DNA of 64,000 bases, from NCBI RefSeq assembly GCF_018130615.1, contig NZ_JAFCKB010000013.1, positions 124,001 through 188,000 of the forward strand, written 5' to 3'. Origin of the DNA: Bradyrhizobium manausense. Its GTDB lineage: Bacteria; Pseudomonadota; Alphaproteobacteria; Rhizobiales; Xanthobacteraceae. The number at the start of each line of letters is the position of its first letter. Position 1 is the stretch's first letter. Of this stretch, positions 51,266 through 61,033 are shown in pieces. The notes under the pieces are model-generated. The model did not search any database, was not told the DNA's origin, and saw only the letters and a program-made list of their open reading frames with translations. The position numbers and the translations under genes are program-made.

Positions 51266-51274
51266 ACAAGAAAT

Positions 51275-51300
51275 GGCGGCCGCGGTTCGCCGCGGCCGCC
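51275..51300 (+). other. perfect UUCG-loop hairpin between norB and norQ
   Basis: An 11-bp perfect stem GGCGGCCGCGG/CCGCGGCCGCC closed by TTCG, 9 bp past the norB stop and 28 bp before norQ. There is no T-run. It probably protects norCB mRNA or attenuates norQD. Confidence 0.7.
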
Positions 51301-51328
51301 TGCTTCCTGGAACGTCCGGAGAGACATC

Positions 51329-52138
51329 ATGAAACCTGCCCTTCACACCGTGACCTCGGCGCCCGCGCTCCCGGCCTATGTCGCAAGCGGCAACGAATGC
51401 GCGCTGTTCGAGCATGCTTGGCGGAATCAGCTTCCGGTGCTGCTGAAGGGGCCGACCGGCTGCGGCAAGACGCGGTTCGTCGCGCATATGGCCGCGCGGC
51501 TGGGCTTGCCGCTGCACACCGTCGCCTGCCACGACGACCTCACCGCGGCCGATCTCACCGGCCGCTACCTGCTGCGGGGCGGCGACACCGTATGGACCGA
51601 CGGTCCGCTGACCCGCGCCGTGCGCGAGGGCGGCATCTGCTATCTCGACGAAGTCGTGGAGGCGCGCAAGGACGTCACCGTCGTGCTGCATCCGCTCACC
51701 GACGACCGTCGCATCCTGCCGCTGGAGCGCACCGGCGAGGAGCTCGTTGCGCCCAAGAGCTTCATGCTCGTGGTCTCCTACAATCCCGGCTATCAGACCT
51801 TGCTGAAAGCGCTGAAGCCGTCGACGCGGCAGCGTTTCGTCGCCATTGAGTTCGGCTTCCTGCCTGCCGAACAGGAGATTGCTGTGGTATCCGCCGAGAG
51901 CGGGCTGTCGTTGGATCGCGTGCGGCCATTGGTCATGCTGGCCGGCCGGTTGCGTGCGCTCAAGGGACACGATCTGGAGGAGGGCGTCTCGACCCGGCTC
52001 GTGGTCTATTGTGCGACCCTGATCGCCGCGGGTACGCCAGTCGCCGACGCGGTCCTTGCCGGCATGATCGAGCCTTTGACCGATGACGCCGACGTCAAGG
52101 CGGCGCTGCTGGATGTCGCGCACGCCGTGATCGGGTGA
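51329..52138 (+). CDS. norQ: AAA+ ATPase NorQ (MoxR family)
   Basis: A 269-residue ATPase required for NO reductase activation, probably inserting the non-heme iron. Walker A is LLKGPTGCGKTRFVAHMAAR, Walker B ICYLDEVVEARKDV, with sensor-type LVVSYNPGYQTLLKALKPST and RQRF. It is followed by norD after 3 bp, its expected partner. Confidence 0.95.
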   Translation: MKPALHTVTSAPALPAYVASGNECALFEHAWRNQLPVLLKGPTGCGKTRFVAHMAARLGLPLHTVACHDDLTAADLTGRYLLRGGDTVWTDGPLTRAVREGGICYLDEVVEARKDVTVVLHPLTDDRRILPLERTGEELVAPKSFMLVVSYNPGYQTLLKALKPSTRQRFVAIEFGFLPAEQEIAVVSAESGLSLDRVRPLVMLAGRLRALKGHDLEEGVSTRLVVYCATLIAAGTPVADAVLAGMIEPLTDDADVKAALLDVAHAVIG

Positions 52139-52141
52139 CCC

Positions 52142-54061
52142 ATGCTCGACTTCCTCGAACTGGAGGAGACGGTCGGCCGCGCCTGGCACCGGATGGTCGG
52201 CGGCACCGCGAGTTATCCGGTTCACGATGATCACGCGGTCTCGCTCACCGAGGTGAGGGGCCGGATTGCTGTCATGTTCCGCGCGCTCGGCGGTGAGACA
52301 GGCGTGCAGATCGCGAGCGCAGGCGCACGCAAGTCGGGCCACCGGCTTGGCTGGCGGCAACGCATTGGCCTCGGCGATGAGCGTCTCGAGCAGCCGGGCC
52401 GCGACGCCGCAAGCATCTTCCTGCCAGACCGCATCGCAATTTTCCCCGACCGCGCGCTGAACGCCGCGCTCTATCGCTGGCTCGCCGCGTGGTTTGCCGC
52501 CGCGCCGGTCGAGGCGATCACGGAGGACGACCCGCTGCGGCGGGATCTTCTTGTGCTGCGCCGGGCGAGCGAGACGGCGGTCTGGGTGCTCACGCAATTT
52601 CCCGGGCTCGTTACCGACTATGCGCAGCTCGCCGCGGCAACCGCAGGAGCCCGGCCGCAACGCCCCTTGCCGCGCGTCGAGCAGGAGGTCGAGCAGATCG
52701 TGTTGGCCCTGCTCGGAGCCGGAAAGGCCCCCGCAGGCCGACTGTGGCCGGCGATGATGGGTACGGGCCCGCTGCCGGACAAGGCGCCACCGGGCTATCG
52801 TTCGATTCTGCCGTGTCCGCTCTGGGGCGATTGCTGGACGCGTGAGCTGTCACCCGTGCATTCCGGAGACGACGAGTGCGCAGCCGGCTCGGAGGCTGTG
52901 GCCCAGGACAATCGCAAGCGCTTTGCCGTGCGCGAACGCGAAGACAACGCCAACCGCCGCGATCCCTTCGTGCTCAACCGTTTCGAGAAGATCCTGGCGA
53001 TGGCCGAGATGGTCAATGTCGACCGCCCGGCCGACGACAGCGACGACGAGGACGCGCAGAAAGCCGCCGACGATCTCGAGGAAATCACGCTCAGCCGCCG
53101 TAGCGGCAAGCCGGCGAGCCGCTTCAAATTCGATCTCGACCTGCCGCCGGAAGCGCTCGATGCGTCACGATTGAACGCGGATCTGACCTATCCCGAATGG
53201 GATTATCGCAGCGGATCCTATCTGCCCGATCATTGCCGCGTGCTCGCGGGGGAGGCTTCCGAGCGAGGTGAAAGCTGGACGCCTGATGATGCCATGCGCC
53301 GTCGCATTCGCCAGGTGCGTCGGCGCTTCGAGGTGTTACGGCCACGTCATGAATTGTTGCGCGCCCAGGCCGACGGACACGACCTCGATCTCGATGCACT
53401 CGTGCGCGCGCGGTGCGATTTGCGCGCCGGTAGCAGCAATGGTGGCATGGATCGCGTCCACATGGCGATGCGGCCGCAGGGCCATGATCTGGCCGTCACG
53501 CTGCTTGTCGACGTCTCGCTCTCGACGGACGCCTGGGTCGATGGCTATCGCGTGCTCGACGTCGAGAAGGAGGCGCTGCTCGTGCTTGCGCACGGCCTTT
53601 CCGCCTGCGGCGACCACCACAACATTCTCACCTTCACCTCGCGCCGCCGAAACTGGGTGCGGCTCGAGACGGTCAAGGCGTTCGGTGAGCCGATGGGTGG
53701 AGCGGTGGAGCGTCGCATCGGCGCACTCAAGCCGGGCTATTACACCCGGATCGGCGCCGCGGTGCGACATGCCTCGGCTGAGCTTGCCCGCCAGCCGCAG
53801 CGCAAGAAGCTGCTGCTCGTTCTCACCGACGGCAAGCCGAACGATGTCGATCACTACGAGGGGCGCTTTGCGCTCGAGGACACCCGCAAATCCGTGCAGG
53901 AAGCGCGCCGGCTCGGCGTCGCCGTGTTCGGCGTGACGGTCGATGTCACCGCGCAGTCCTATTTCCCGACGCTGTTCGGCCGCGGCGGCTACGCCATCGT
54001 CGGCAATATCCAGCGGCTGCCGGCTGCGTTACCGGCGATCTATCGGCAGGTGGCCCATTGA
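52142..54061 (+). CDS. norD: nitric oxide reductase activation protein NorD (VWA domain)
   Basis: A 639-residue protein with a C-terminal von Willebrand A domain. The MIDAS motif is VTLLVDVSLSTDAWVDGYRV, with LLLVLTDGKPNDVDHYEGRF later. The N-terminal 400 residues are helical with an acidic patch DRPADDSDDEDAQKAADDLE. NorD pairs with the NorQ ATPase to mature NorCB. Directly after norQ. A short GGGGC/GCCCC dyad follows the stop. Confidence 0.94.
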   Translation: MLDFLELEETVGRAWHRMVGGTASYPVHDDHAVSLTEVRGRIAVMFRALGGETGVQIASAGARKSGHRLGWRQRIGLGDERLEQPGRDAASIFLPDRIAIFPDRALNAALYRWLAAWFAAAPVEAITEDDPLRRDLLVLRRASETAVWVLTQFPGLVTDYAQLAAATAGARPQRPLPRVEQEVEQIVLALLGAGKAPAGRLWPAMMGTGPLPDKAPPGYRSILPCPLWGDCWTRELSPVHSGDDECAAGSEAVAQDNRKRFAVREREDNANRRDPFVLNRFEKILAMAEMVNVDRPADDSDDEDAQKAADDLEEITLSRRSGKPASRFKFDLDLPPEALDASRLNADLTYPEWDYRSGSYLPDHCRVLAGEASERGESWTPDDAMRRRIRQVRRRFEVLRPRHELLRAQADGHDLDLDALVRARCDLRAGSSNGGMDRVHMAMRPQGHDLAVTLLVDVSLSTDAWVDGYRVLDVEKEALLVLAHGLSACGDHHNILTFTSRRRNWVRLETVKAFGEPMGGAVERRIGALKPGYYTRIGAAVRHASAELARQPQRKKLLLVLTDGKPNDVDHYEGRFALEDTRKSVQEARRLGVAVFGVTVDVTAQSYFPTLFGRGGYAIVGNIQRLPAALPAIYRQVAH

Positions 54062-54141
54062 ACGAGCGGGCTAAAATCCCTTGGGGGCCGCGCCCCTTGT
54101 GAACTATTGCCCATCAGGTGGGTATATGATCGAATGACCGG

Positions 54142-54804
54142 ATGGACCAGGGCCGGCCAAAACCCGATCTGATCATCTTTGATTGCGACGGCGTGCTCGT
54201 CGATAGCGAGCTGTTGAGCTGTCGTTGCCTGTCCGATGTGCTGGCGGAGTTCGGCTTTCAGCTCAGTGTGGTGCAAGCGCTCGAGCTTTTCCTCGGACGC
54301 AGTACGAAGGCGATCGAGCAGCATTATCGTGACCACGGGCAGGTACTGCCCGACGATTTCATTCCGCGCCTGAAGGGGCGCGTGCTGGAGACGTTTTCCG
54401 GAGCGCTCCAGCCGATTCCCGGCGTCGACACAGTGCTGTCCGAATTGAAGGCGCCGTGCTGCGTCGCATCGTCGAGCGACCTCGACCGCGTCTCGTTGTC
54501 ACTTGATGTCACCGGCCTCGCACAGCATTTCGGTGACCGGCTCTACACCGCGCAGATGGTCCGGCATGGCAAGCCGGCGCCGGATCTCTTCCTCCACGCG
54601 GCTGAGAAGATGGGCGCCAAACCTGCGCGCACCCTGGTGATCGAGGACAGCGTCAGCGGCGTGCAGGCCGCCAGGGCGGCAGGGATGATGGTCTGGGGAT
54701 TTGTCGGAGGTGGCCATTACCGTAGCCGCGATGGCCGCGCTATATTGTCCGCCGCCGGGGCCGATCGGGTCTTCGCGCAGATGAGCGATTTCTGGGGGGC
54801 GTGA
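54142..54804 (+). CDS. HAD-superfamily hydrolase (sugar phosphatase/phosphoglucomutase-like)
   Basis: A 220-residue haloacid dehalogenase-type phosphatase. Motif I is DLIIFDCDGVLVDSELLSCR with the nucleophilic aspartate, motif II CCVASSSDLDRV, lysine in QMVRHGKPAPDLFLHAAEKM and motif IV LVIEDSVSGVQAARAAGMMV. The cap is alpha-helical, as in the GS1/CbbY/YniC group. It is 6 bp ahead of the SorC-type regulator in the polyol operon, suggesting it removes phosphate from a sugar or polyol phosphate, perhaps as detoxification. Substrate unknown. Confidence 0.88.
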   Translation: MDQGRPKPDLIIFDCDGVLVDSELLSCRCLSDVLAEFGFQLSVVQALELFLGRSTKAIEQHYRDHGQVLPDDFIPRLKGRVLETFSGALQPIPGVDTVLSELKAPCCVASSSDLDRVSLSLDVTGLAQHFGDRLYTAQMVRHGKPAPDLFLHAAEKMGAKPARTLVIEDSVSGVQAARAAGMMVWGFVGGGHYRSRDGRAILSAAGADRVFAQMSDFWGA

Positions 54805-54810
54805 GGCCGC

Positions 54811-55761
54811 ATGGCCGCCGAGAACGAAAAATCGAGACTCGACGACGCCGCGCGTGCCGGCTGGCTCTATTTCATTGCTGGCCACACCCAGGACGAGATC
54901 GCAAAGATGCTCCAGGTGTCGCGCGCCTCGGCGCAGCGGCTGGTGTCGCTATGCCTTGCCGAGCGTCTCATCACCTTCCGGCTCGAACACCCGATCGCCG
55001 CCTGCATGGAACTGGCGGCGCAGTTGAAGGAGCGGTTTGACCTTAGCCATTGCGAGGTGGTCCCGGCCGATCCTGCAGCACCGCAGGCCACCGCCGGCAT
55101 CGCCGAACGTTGCGCCAATCTGCTCGACGCGACGCTGCGCTCGGAGACGCCCGTGATCGTAGCGCTCGGCACGGGGCGCGCGGTGCGCGCCGCGGTCGAG
55201 CGCGTCACGCCGATCGACCGGCCGAACCATCAGATCGTCTCGTTGGTCGGCAACATCTCCGCGGACGGCTCGGCGAGCTTCTACGACACCGTCGGCCGGC
55301 TCGCCGACCGCACCGGCGCGCGGCATTATCCGATGCCGCTGCCGTTCCTGATGTCTTCGGAGGACGAGCGCAACAAGATGGTGCGGATCGAGCCGATCGC
55401 CAAGGTGAAGGCCGTGGCTGCCAAGGCCGATTTGCGCCTCGTCGGCATCGGGCAGATGGACCAGAAGGCGCAGATCCACGTCGACGGCTTCGTCACGCGC
55501 GATGAATTGTTCGAGATGATGCGGCAGGGCGCCATCGGCGAGATCACTGGCTGGGCCTATGATTCCAAGGGGCGCCTGCTCAAGGCCGGCACCAACAAGC
55601 GCCTCACCAGCATTCCGCCGGAAGTGCCGGCGAGGACCACGACGATCGGTGCGGCGGTCGGCGCGGCCAAGGTGCCGGCGATCGCGGCGGCGCTGAACGG
55701 GGCGCTGATCAACGGCCTGATCACCGACGAGACGACCGCGCGGGCGATCCTGGAGCGCTGA
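54811..55761 (+). CDS. SorC/DeoR-type sugar-binding transcriptional regulator
   Basis: A 316-residue regulator. The N-terminal helix-turn-helix AGHTQDEIAKMLQVSRASAQ, then RLVSLCLAERLITF, is followed by the SorC sugar-phosphate-binding domain (IVALGTGRAVRAAVERVTPI, then QIVSLVGNISADGSASFYDT and LRLVGIGQMDQKAQI). Such proteins respond to phosphorylated sugars or polyols. It lies between the HAD gene and the transporter operon, whose upstream region carries direct repeats that it could bind. Confidence 0.9.
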   Translation: MAAENEKSRLDDAARAGWLYFIAGHTQDEIAKMLQVSRASAQRLVSLCLAERLITFRLEHPIAACMELAAQLKERFDLSHCEVVPADPAAPQATAGIAERCANLLDATLRSETPVIVALGTGRAVRAAVERVTPIDRPNHQIVSLVGNISADGSASFYDTVGRLADRTGARHYPMPLPFLMSSEDERNKMVRIEPIAKVKAVAAKADLRLVGIGQMDQKAQIHVDGFVTRDELFEMMRQGAIGEITGWAYDSKGRLLKAGTNKRLTSIPPEVPARTTTIGAAVGAAKVPAIAAALNGALINGLITDETTARAILER

Positions 55762-55783
55762 GGCAGGCGGCCGTCCCTCGCCT

Positions 55784-55918
55784 ACGACTGTCATCGTCCG
55801 CCTTGTGCGCAGTTGCGAATTGGGGCGGACGACCCAGTACGCCGCAGCCAAGCTTGGGGCAAACCAATAGACGACACGGAGTCCTGGATGCCCCGCTTTC
55901 GCGGAGCATGACAGTCGT
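55784..55918. repeat. 135-bp element with perfect 11-bp terminal inverted repeats
   Basis: The ends ACGACTGTCAT and ATGACAGTCGT are exact inverted copies. Inside, GTCCGCC/GGCGGAC and GATGCCCCGCTTTCGCGGAG form further dyads. No coding potential. It resembles a non-autonomous palindromic repeat of the Bradyrhizobium intergenic type; no target duplication is obvious. Confidence 0.6.
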
Positions 55919-55980
55919 GAGTGGGGCACGATCTCCCGCACCGCAGCACTCATAAGTTGCTGGAACGCTTGCGAGCCTGC

Positions 55981-56036
55981 TTGACAAGCGCCAGGCCTCG
56001 TCCGAACATACGCTCAACGCGTGGGCATATGCTCAA
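55981..56036 (+). promoter_or_regulatory. promoter and direct-repeat operator candidate for the polyol transporter
   Basis: TTGACA at 55981-55986 could be a -35 (a weak GAACAT follows 17 bp later). Overlapping and behind it are two direct repeats, CATACGCTCAA (56007-56017) and CATATGCTCAA (56026-56036), 19 bp apart, about two helical turns. SorC-type regulators often use such sites. The start codon is at 56060. Confidence 0.5.
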
Positions 56037-56059
56037 GAGCGCGGGCTAGGGAGGTCACC

Positions 56060-57370
56060 GTGAAACACGTTCTGGGCGCCGTCTGCGGCGCGTCCGTATT
56101 GCTTGCCGTCCCCGCGATGGCCGAAACGACCCTGACGATCGCCACCGTCAACAACGGCGACATGATCCGCATGCAGGGCCTGACCAGCGAATTCACCAAG
56201 GCGAATCCCGACATTTCGGTGAAATGGGTGACGCTCGAGGAGAACGTGCTGCGCCAGCGCGTTACCACCGACATCGCCACCAAAGGTGGCCAGTTCGACG
56301 TGCTGACCATCGGCACCTACGAGGTTCCGATCTGGGCCAAGAAGGGCTGGCTGGTGCCGCTCGCCAATCTCGGCGCCGATTACGACGTCGCCGACCTGCT
56401 GCCGAAGATCAGGGATGCGGTCTCGGCCGACGGCAAGCTCTATGCCGCGCCGTTCTACGGCGAGAGCTCGATGGTAATGTACCGCACCGATCTGTTCGAC
56501 AAGGCCGGCCTGAAGATGCCGGAAAAGCCGACCTGGGATTTCGTCATCGACGCCGCCAAGAAGGTGACCGACAAGAGCGCCGGCGTCTACGGCATCTGTC
56601 TGCGCGGCAAGGCCGGCTGGGGCGAGAACATGGCGTTCCTCTCGGCGATGGCCAATTCTTACGGCGCGCGCTGGTTTGACGAGAAATGGGAGCCGCAATT
56701 CAACACACCGGAATGGAAGACGACGCTCACCACCTACGTCAATCTGATGAAGGAGGCCGGACCTCCCGGCGCGAGCTCGAACGGCTTCAACGAGAATCTC
56801 GCGCTGTTCAACGCCGGCAAGTGCGGGATGTGGATCGACGCGACGGTCGCGGCTTCCTTTGTCACCAATCCGAAGGATTCCAAGGTCGCCGACAAGGTCG
56901 GCTTTGCGCTCGCGCCCAACACCGGGCTCGGCAAGAACGCCAACTGGCTGTGGGCCTGGAGTCTTGCGATCCCTGCCGGCTCGAAGAAGACCGAAGCGGC
57001 CGAGAAGTTCGTCGCCTGGGCAACCGGCAAGGATTACACCAAGCTCGTCGCGTCGAAGGAGGGTTGGGCCAACGTGCCGCCGGGCACGCGCACCTCGCTC
57101 TACCAGAACCCTGAGTATCTGAAGGCCGCGCCCTTCGCCAAGATGACGCTGGCCTCGATCGACGCGGCCGATCCGAACAAGCCGACCGTGAAGCCGGTGC
57201 CTTACGTCGGCGTGCAATATGCTGCGATCCCCGAATTCCAGGGCATCGGCACGCAGGTGGGGCAGCAATTCTCCGCAGCGCTTGCGGGCTCGATGACGGT
57301 CGATGCGGCGCTCGCCGCCGCGCAAACGGCGACCGAACGCGAAATGAAGCGCGCCGGTTACATCAAGTAG
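56060..57370 (+). CDS. polyol ABC transporter substrate-binding protein (SmoE-like)
   Basis: A 436-residue extracellular solute-binding protein of family 1, with a signal peptide ending AMAE. It has TIATVNNGDMIRMQGLTSEF, FDVLTIGTYEVPIWAKKGWL, LYAAPFYGESSMVMYRTDLF and GICLRGKAGWGENMAFLSAM, the pattern of sorbitol/mannitol binding proteins. The GTG start at 56060 is chosen because GGGAGG lies 5 bp upstream; an in-frame start further up at 56021 would put unrelated residues before the signal peptide. It heads the transporter genes. Confidence 0.88.
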   Translation: MKHVLGAVCGASVLLAVPAMAETTLTIATVNNGDMIRMQGLTSEFTKANPDISVKWVTLEENVLRQRVTTDIATKGGQFDVLTIGTYEVPIWAKKGWLVPLANLGADYDVADLLPKIRDAVSADGKLYAAPFYGESSMVMYRTDLFDKAGLKMPEKPTWDFVIDAAKKVTDKSAGVYGICLRGKAGWGENMAFLSAMANSYGARWFDEKWEPQFNTPEWKTTLTTYVNLMKEAGPPGASSNGFNENLALFNAGKCGMWIDATVAASFVTNPKDSKVADKVGFALAPNTGLGKNANWLWAWSLAIPAGSKKTEAAEKFVAWATGKDYTKLVASKEGWANVPPGTRTSLYQNPEYLKAAPFAKMTLASIDAADPNKPTVKPVPYVGVQYAAIPEFQGIGTQVGQQFSAALAGSMTVDAALAAAQTATEREMKRAGYIK

Positions 57371-57397
57371 ACCCGAGCTCTCCCTGAGCTCACACTT

Positions 57398-57430
57398 GCG
57401 GCCATCCTCCAACCCCGGATGGATGGCCGC
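57398..57430 (+). other. hairpin between polyol binding protein and first permease
   Basis: Perfect 10-bp arms GCGGCCATCC/GGATGGCCGC with a 13-nt loop, 27 bp after the binding-protein stop and 28 bp before the permease start. It is the third such hairpin behind a binding-protein gene in the window. Confidence 0.65.
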
Positions 57431-57458
57431 CTTCTTCCTCCAAGCGGAGACGCCAAAG

Positions 57459-58331
57459 ATGGCAACCCGGCAGACGCAATTCCTTGCGCGGTCGCTTCTG
57501 ACCCCGGCCGTCGGGCTGCTGTTCATCTGGATGATCGTCCCGCTCGCGCTGACGCTCTATTTTTCGACGCTGCACTACAGCCTGCTCGATCCTGGATCGG
57601 AATCGTTCGTTGGTCTTGAGAATTTCCGCTACTTCCTCACCGATCCCGCCTTCCTCGCTTCACTCCAGAACACGCTGGTGCTGGTCGGCTCGGTGCTGGG
57701 GCTCACGATTCTGCTCGGCATTCCCCTGGCGCTGTTGCTCGATCAGCCCGTGATCGGCCGCAACTTCGTCCGGCTGATGGTGATCGCACCGTTCTTCGTG
57801 ATGCCGACCGTGAGCGCGCTGGTCTGGAAGAACCTGCTGATGCACCCGGTGTCCGGACTGTTCGCCTGGCTCGCCAAGGTGGTCGGGTTGACGCCGGTCG
57901 ACTGGTTCAACGACGTGCCACTATTCTCGGTGATCCTGATCGTGGCCTGGCAATGGCTGCCGTTCGCGACGCTGATTCTCCTCACCGCCCTGCAGTCCCT
58001 CGACGAGGAGCAGAAGGAGGCGGCCGAAATGGATGGCGCGAGCGCCGTCTCGACCTTCATTTACATCACGCTGCCGCACCTGGCGCGCCCGATCACCGTG
58101 GTGATCCTGATCGAGACCATCTTCCTGCTGACGGTGTTCGCGGAGATCTTCGTCACCACCGGCGGCGGGCCGGGCCTGCAAACCACCAACATCGCCTTCC
58201 TGATCTATTCACAGGCGCTGATCCAGTTCGACGTCGGCAGCGCCTCCGCAGGTGGTCTCGTCGCTGTGGTGATCGCCAACATCGTCGCCTTCTTCCTCGT
58301 CCGCATCGTCGGCCGCAACCTGGAAGCCTGA
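57459..58331 (+). CDS. polyol ABC transporter permease 1 (SmoF-like)
   Basis: A 290-residue MalF-type permease with six helices: LLTPAVGLLFIWMIVPLALT, LVLVGSVLGLTILLGIPLAL, MVIAPFFVMPTVSALVWKNL, and the EAA loop EEQKEAAEMDGASAVSTFIY. The start MATRQTQFLARS at 57459 follows GCGGAG; a longer frame runs through the hairpin. It is 4 bp upstream of the second permease. Confidence 0.9.
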   Translation: MATRQTQFLARSLLTPAVGLLFIWMIVPLALTLYFSTLHYSLLDPGSESFVGLENFRYFLTDPAFLASLQNTLVLVGSVLGLTILLGIPLALLLDQPVIGRNFVRLMVIAPFFVMPTVSALVWKNLLMHPVSGLFAWLAKVVGLTPVDWFNDVPLFSVILIVAWQWLPFATLILLTALQSLDEEQKEAAEMDGASAVSTFIYITLPHLARPITVVILIETIFLLTVFAEIFVTTGGGPGLQTTNIAFLIYSQALIQFDVGSASAGGLVAVVIANIVAFFLVRIVGRNLEA

Positions 58332-58335
58332 AATC

Positions 58336-59166
58336 ATGGCGCGCAAGTCAACGACGCAGCGTGTGGTGGTCTCGACGATCGGAGCTTGGTTCTTCGGCTT
58401 CCTGATCTTCTTTCCGATCCTCTGGATGGTGCTGGCAAGCTTCAAGACCGAGCTCGAGGCCTTCGCCATTCCGCCATCGTTCCTGTTCTTCCATTGGACC
58501 ACGGAGAACTACGCCACGGTGCAGGAGCGCAGCGATTACCTGCTGCATGCCATGAACTCGATCATCATCGCCGGCGGCTCAACGCTGATTGCGCTGCTGA
58601 TTGCAATCCCTGCGGCCTGGTCGATGGCGTTCTCGCCGACCAAGCGCACCAAGGACATCCTGCTCTGGATGCTCTCGACCAAGATGATGCCGCCGGTCGG
58701 CGTGCTGGTGCCGATCTACCTGATCTACAAGACCTTCGGTCTGCTCGATTCCCGCATCGGGCTTGTCTTCATTCTCTGCCTCGGCAATCTGCCGATCGTG
58801 ATCTGGATGCTCTTCACCTATTTCAAGGAGATCCCGCGCGACATCCTGGAAGCCGCGCGTATGGACGGCGCCACCATCGGCCGCGAGCTCGTCTATGTGC
58901 TGACGCCGATGGCGATCCCGGGCCTTGCGTCGACCTTGCTGCTCAATCTGATCCTGGCCTGGAACGAGGCGTTCTGGACGCTCAATTTGTCGACCTCGAA
59001 TGCCGCGCCGCTCACCACGTTCATCGCGTCCTATTCCAGTCCGGAAGGACTGTTCTGGGCCAAGCTATCGGCGGCCTCGACGCTGGCGATCGCGCCCATT
59101 CTCGTCCTCGGTTGGTTCAGCCAGAAGCAGCTCGTGCGTGGGCTGACCTTCGGCGCGGTGAAGTAA
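58336..59166 (+). CDS. polyol ABC transporter permease 2 (SmoG-like)
   Basis: A 276-residue MalG-type permease. Helices include [20 protein letters not shown] and [20 protein letters not shown]; the EAA loop is [39 protein letters not shown] is typical of the mannitol/sorbitol branch. It starts 4 bp after permease 1 and pairs with it in the membrane. Confidence 0.9.
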   Translation: MARKSTTQRVVVSTIGAWFFGFLIFFPILWMVLASFKTELEAFAIPPSFLFFHWTTENYATVQERSDYLLHAMNSIIIAGGSTLIALLIAIPAAWSMAFSPTKRTKDILLWMLSTKMMPPVGVLVPIYLIYKTFGLLDSRIGLVFILCLGNLPIVIWMLFTYFKEIPRDILEAARMDGATIGRELVYVLTPMAIPGLASTLLLNLILAWNEAFWTLNLSTSNAAPLTTFIASYSSPEGLFWAKLSAASTLAIAPILVLGWFSQKQLVRGLTFGAVK

Positions 59167-59182
59167 AAGGGGCTGCCGGATC

Positions 59183-60190
<1,008 letters not shown>

Positions 60191-60221
60191 CAAGAAACGG
60201 CAAGACAACGGAAAGACGACC

Positions 60222-60995
60222 ATGTATCTGGAAAAGTTCAAGCTGAGCGGCAAGACCGCGTTCATCACCGGCGGTGGCCAGGGCATTGGCCTGGCCTGCG
60301 CCGAAGCGCTGGCCGAAGCCGGTGCCAAGGTCATCATCGGCGACCGCGACAGCAAGGTCGCCGGCGATGCCAAGGCCAGCCTGAAGGCAAAGGGTTTTGA
60401 CATCGAGACCGCGATCATGGACGTCACTGACACCAAGCGGGTGGGGGAGGTCGCGAACGACCTCATCGCCCGCCACGGCAAGGTCGATATCCTCGTCAAC
60501 AATGCCGGCATTGCGCGCAGCGAGACGCCGGCCGAGACCGTCACCGACGAGCACTGGCTCAACGTCATCGACGTCAACCTCAACGGCACCTTCTGGTGCT
60601 GCCGCGAGTTCGGCAAGCACATGCTGAAGGCCAAGAGCGGCGCCATCGTCAATGTCGGCTCGATGTCCGGCTTCATCGTCAACAAGCCGCAGGAACAGTG
60701 CTTCTACAATGCCTCCAAGGCCGGCGTGCACCATCTGACCAAGTCGCTCGCCGCCGAATGGGGCGCGCGCGGCATCCGCGTCAATGCGGTAGCCCCGACT
60801 TATATCGAGACGCCGCTCAACGCATTCGTGAAGAGCAACGCCAAGATGTACGACGCCTGGATCGGTGGAACTCCGATGGCGCGGATGGGGCAGGTCGAGG
60901 AAATCGCCTCGGTGGTGCTGTTTCTGGCTTCCGAGGCCGCCAGCCTGATGACCGGCAGCATCGTGCTGGTGGATGGCGGCTACACTTGCTGGTAG
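60222..60995 (+). CDS. short-chain polyol dehydrogenase
   Basis: A 257-residue SDR. The NAD motif is TAFITGGGQGIGLACAEALA, followed by ILVNNAGIAR, catalytic serine in IVNVGSMSGFIVN and the catalytic pair in FYNASKAGVHHLTK. Length and operon position match sorbitol, ribitol or arabinitol dehydrogenases such as SmoS. The ATG at 60222 has only a weak GGAAAG. The kinase next door resembles D-ribulokinases, pointing to ribitol (giving D-ribulose), while the PfkB kinase would fit sorbitol or mannitol (giving fructose). Confidence 0.87.
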   Translation: MYLEKFKLSGKTAFITGGGQGIGLACAEALAEAGAKVIIGDRDSKVAGDAKASLKAKGFDIETAIMDVTDTKRVGEVANDLIARHGKVDILVNNAGIARSETPAETVTDEHWLNVIDVNLNGTFWCCREFGKHMLKAKSGAIVNVGSMSGFIVNKPQEQCFYNASKAGVHHLTKSLAAEWGARGIRVNAVAPTYIETPLNAFVKSNAKMYDAWIGGTPMARMGQVEEIASVVLFLASEAASLMTGSIVLVDGGYTCW

Positions 60996-61033
60996 GCTTG
61001 CGTCGAAATTGACGGAAGCGACCGGGAGCGACA

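Noticed and set aside
50777-52660. 627-residue minus-strand frame across norB, norQ and norD
   Set aside because: It spans three genes and the norB-norQ hairpin and has a composition typical of antisense frames; norB, norQ and norD are unambiguous on the plus strand.
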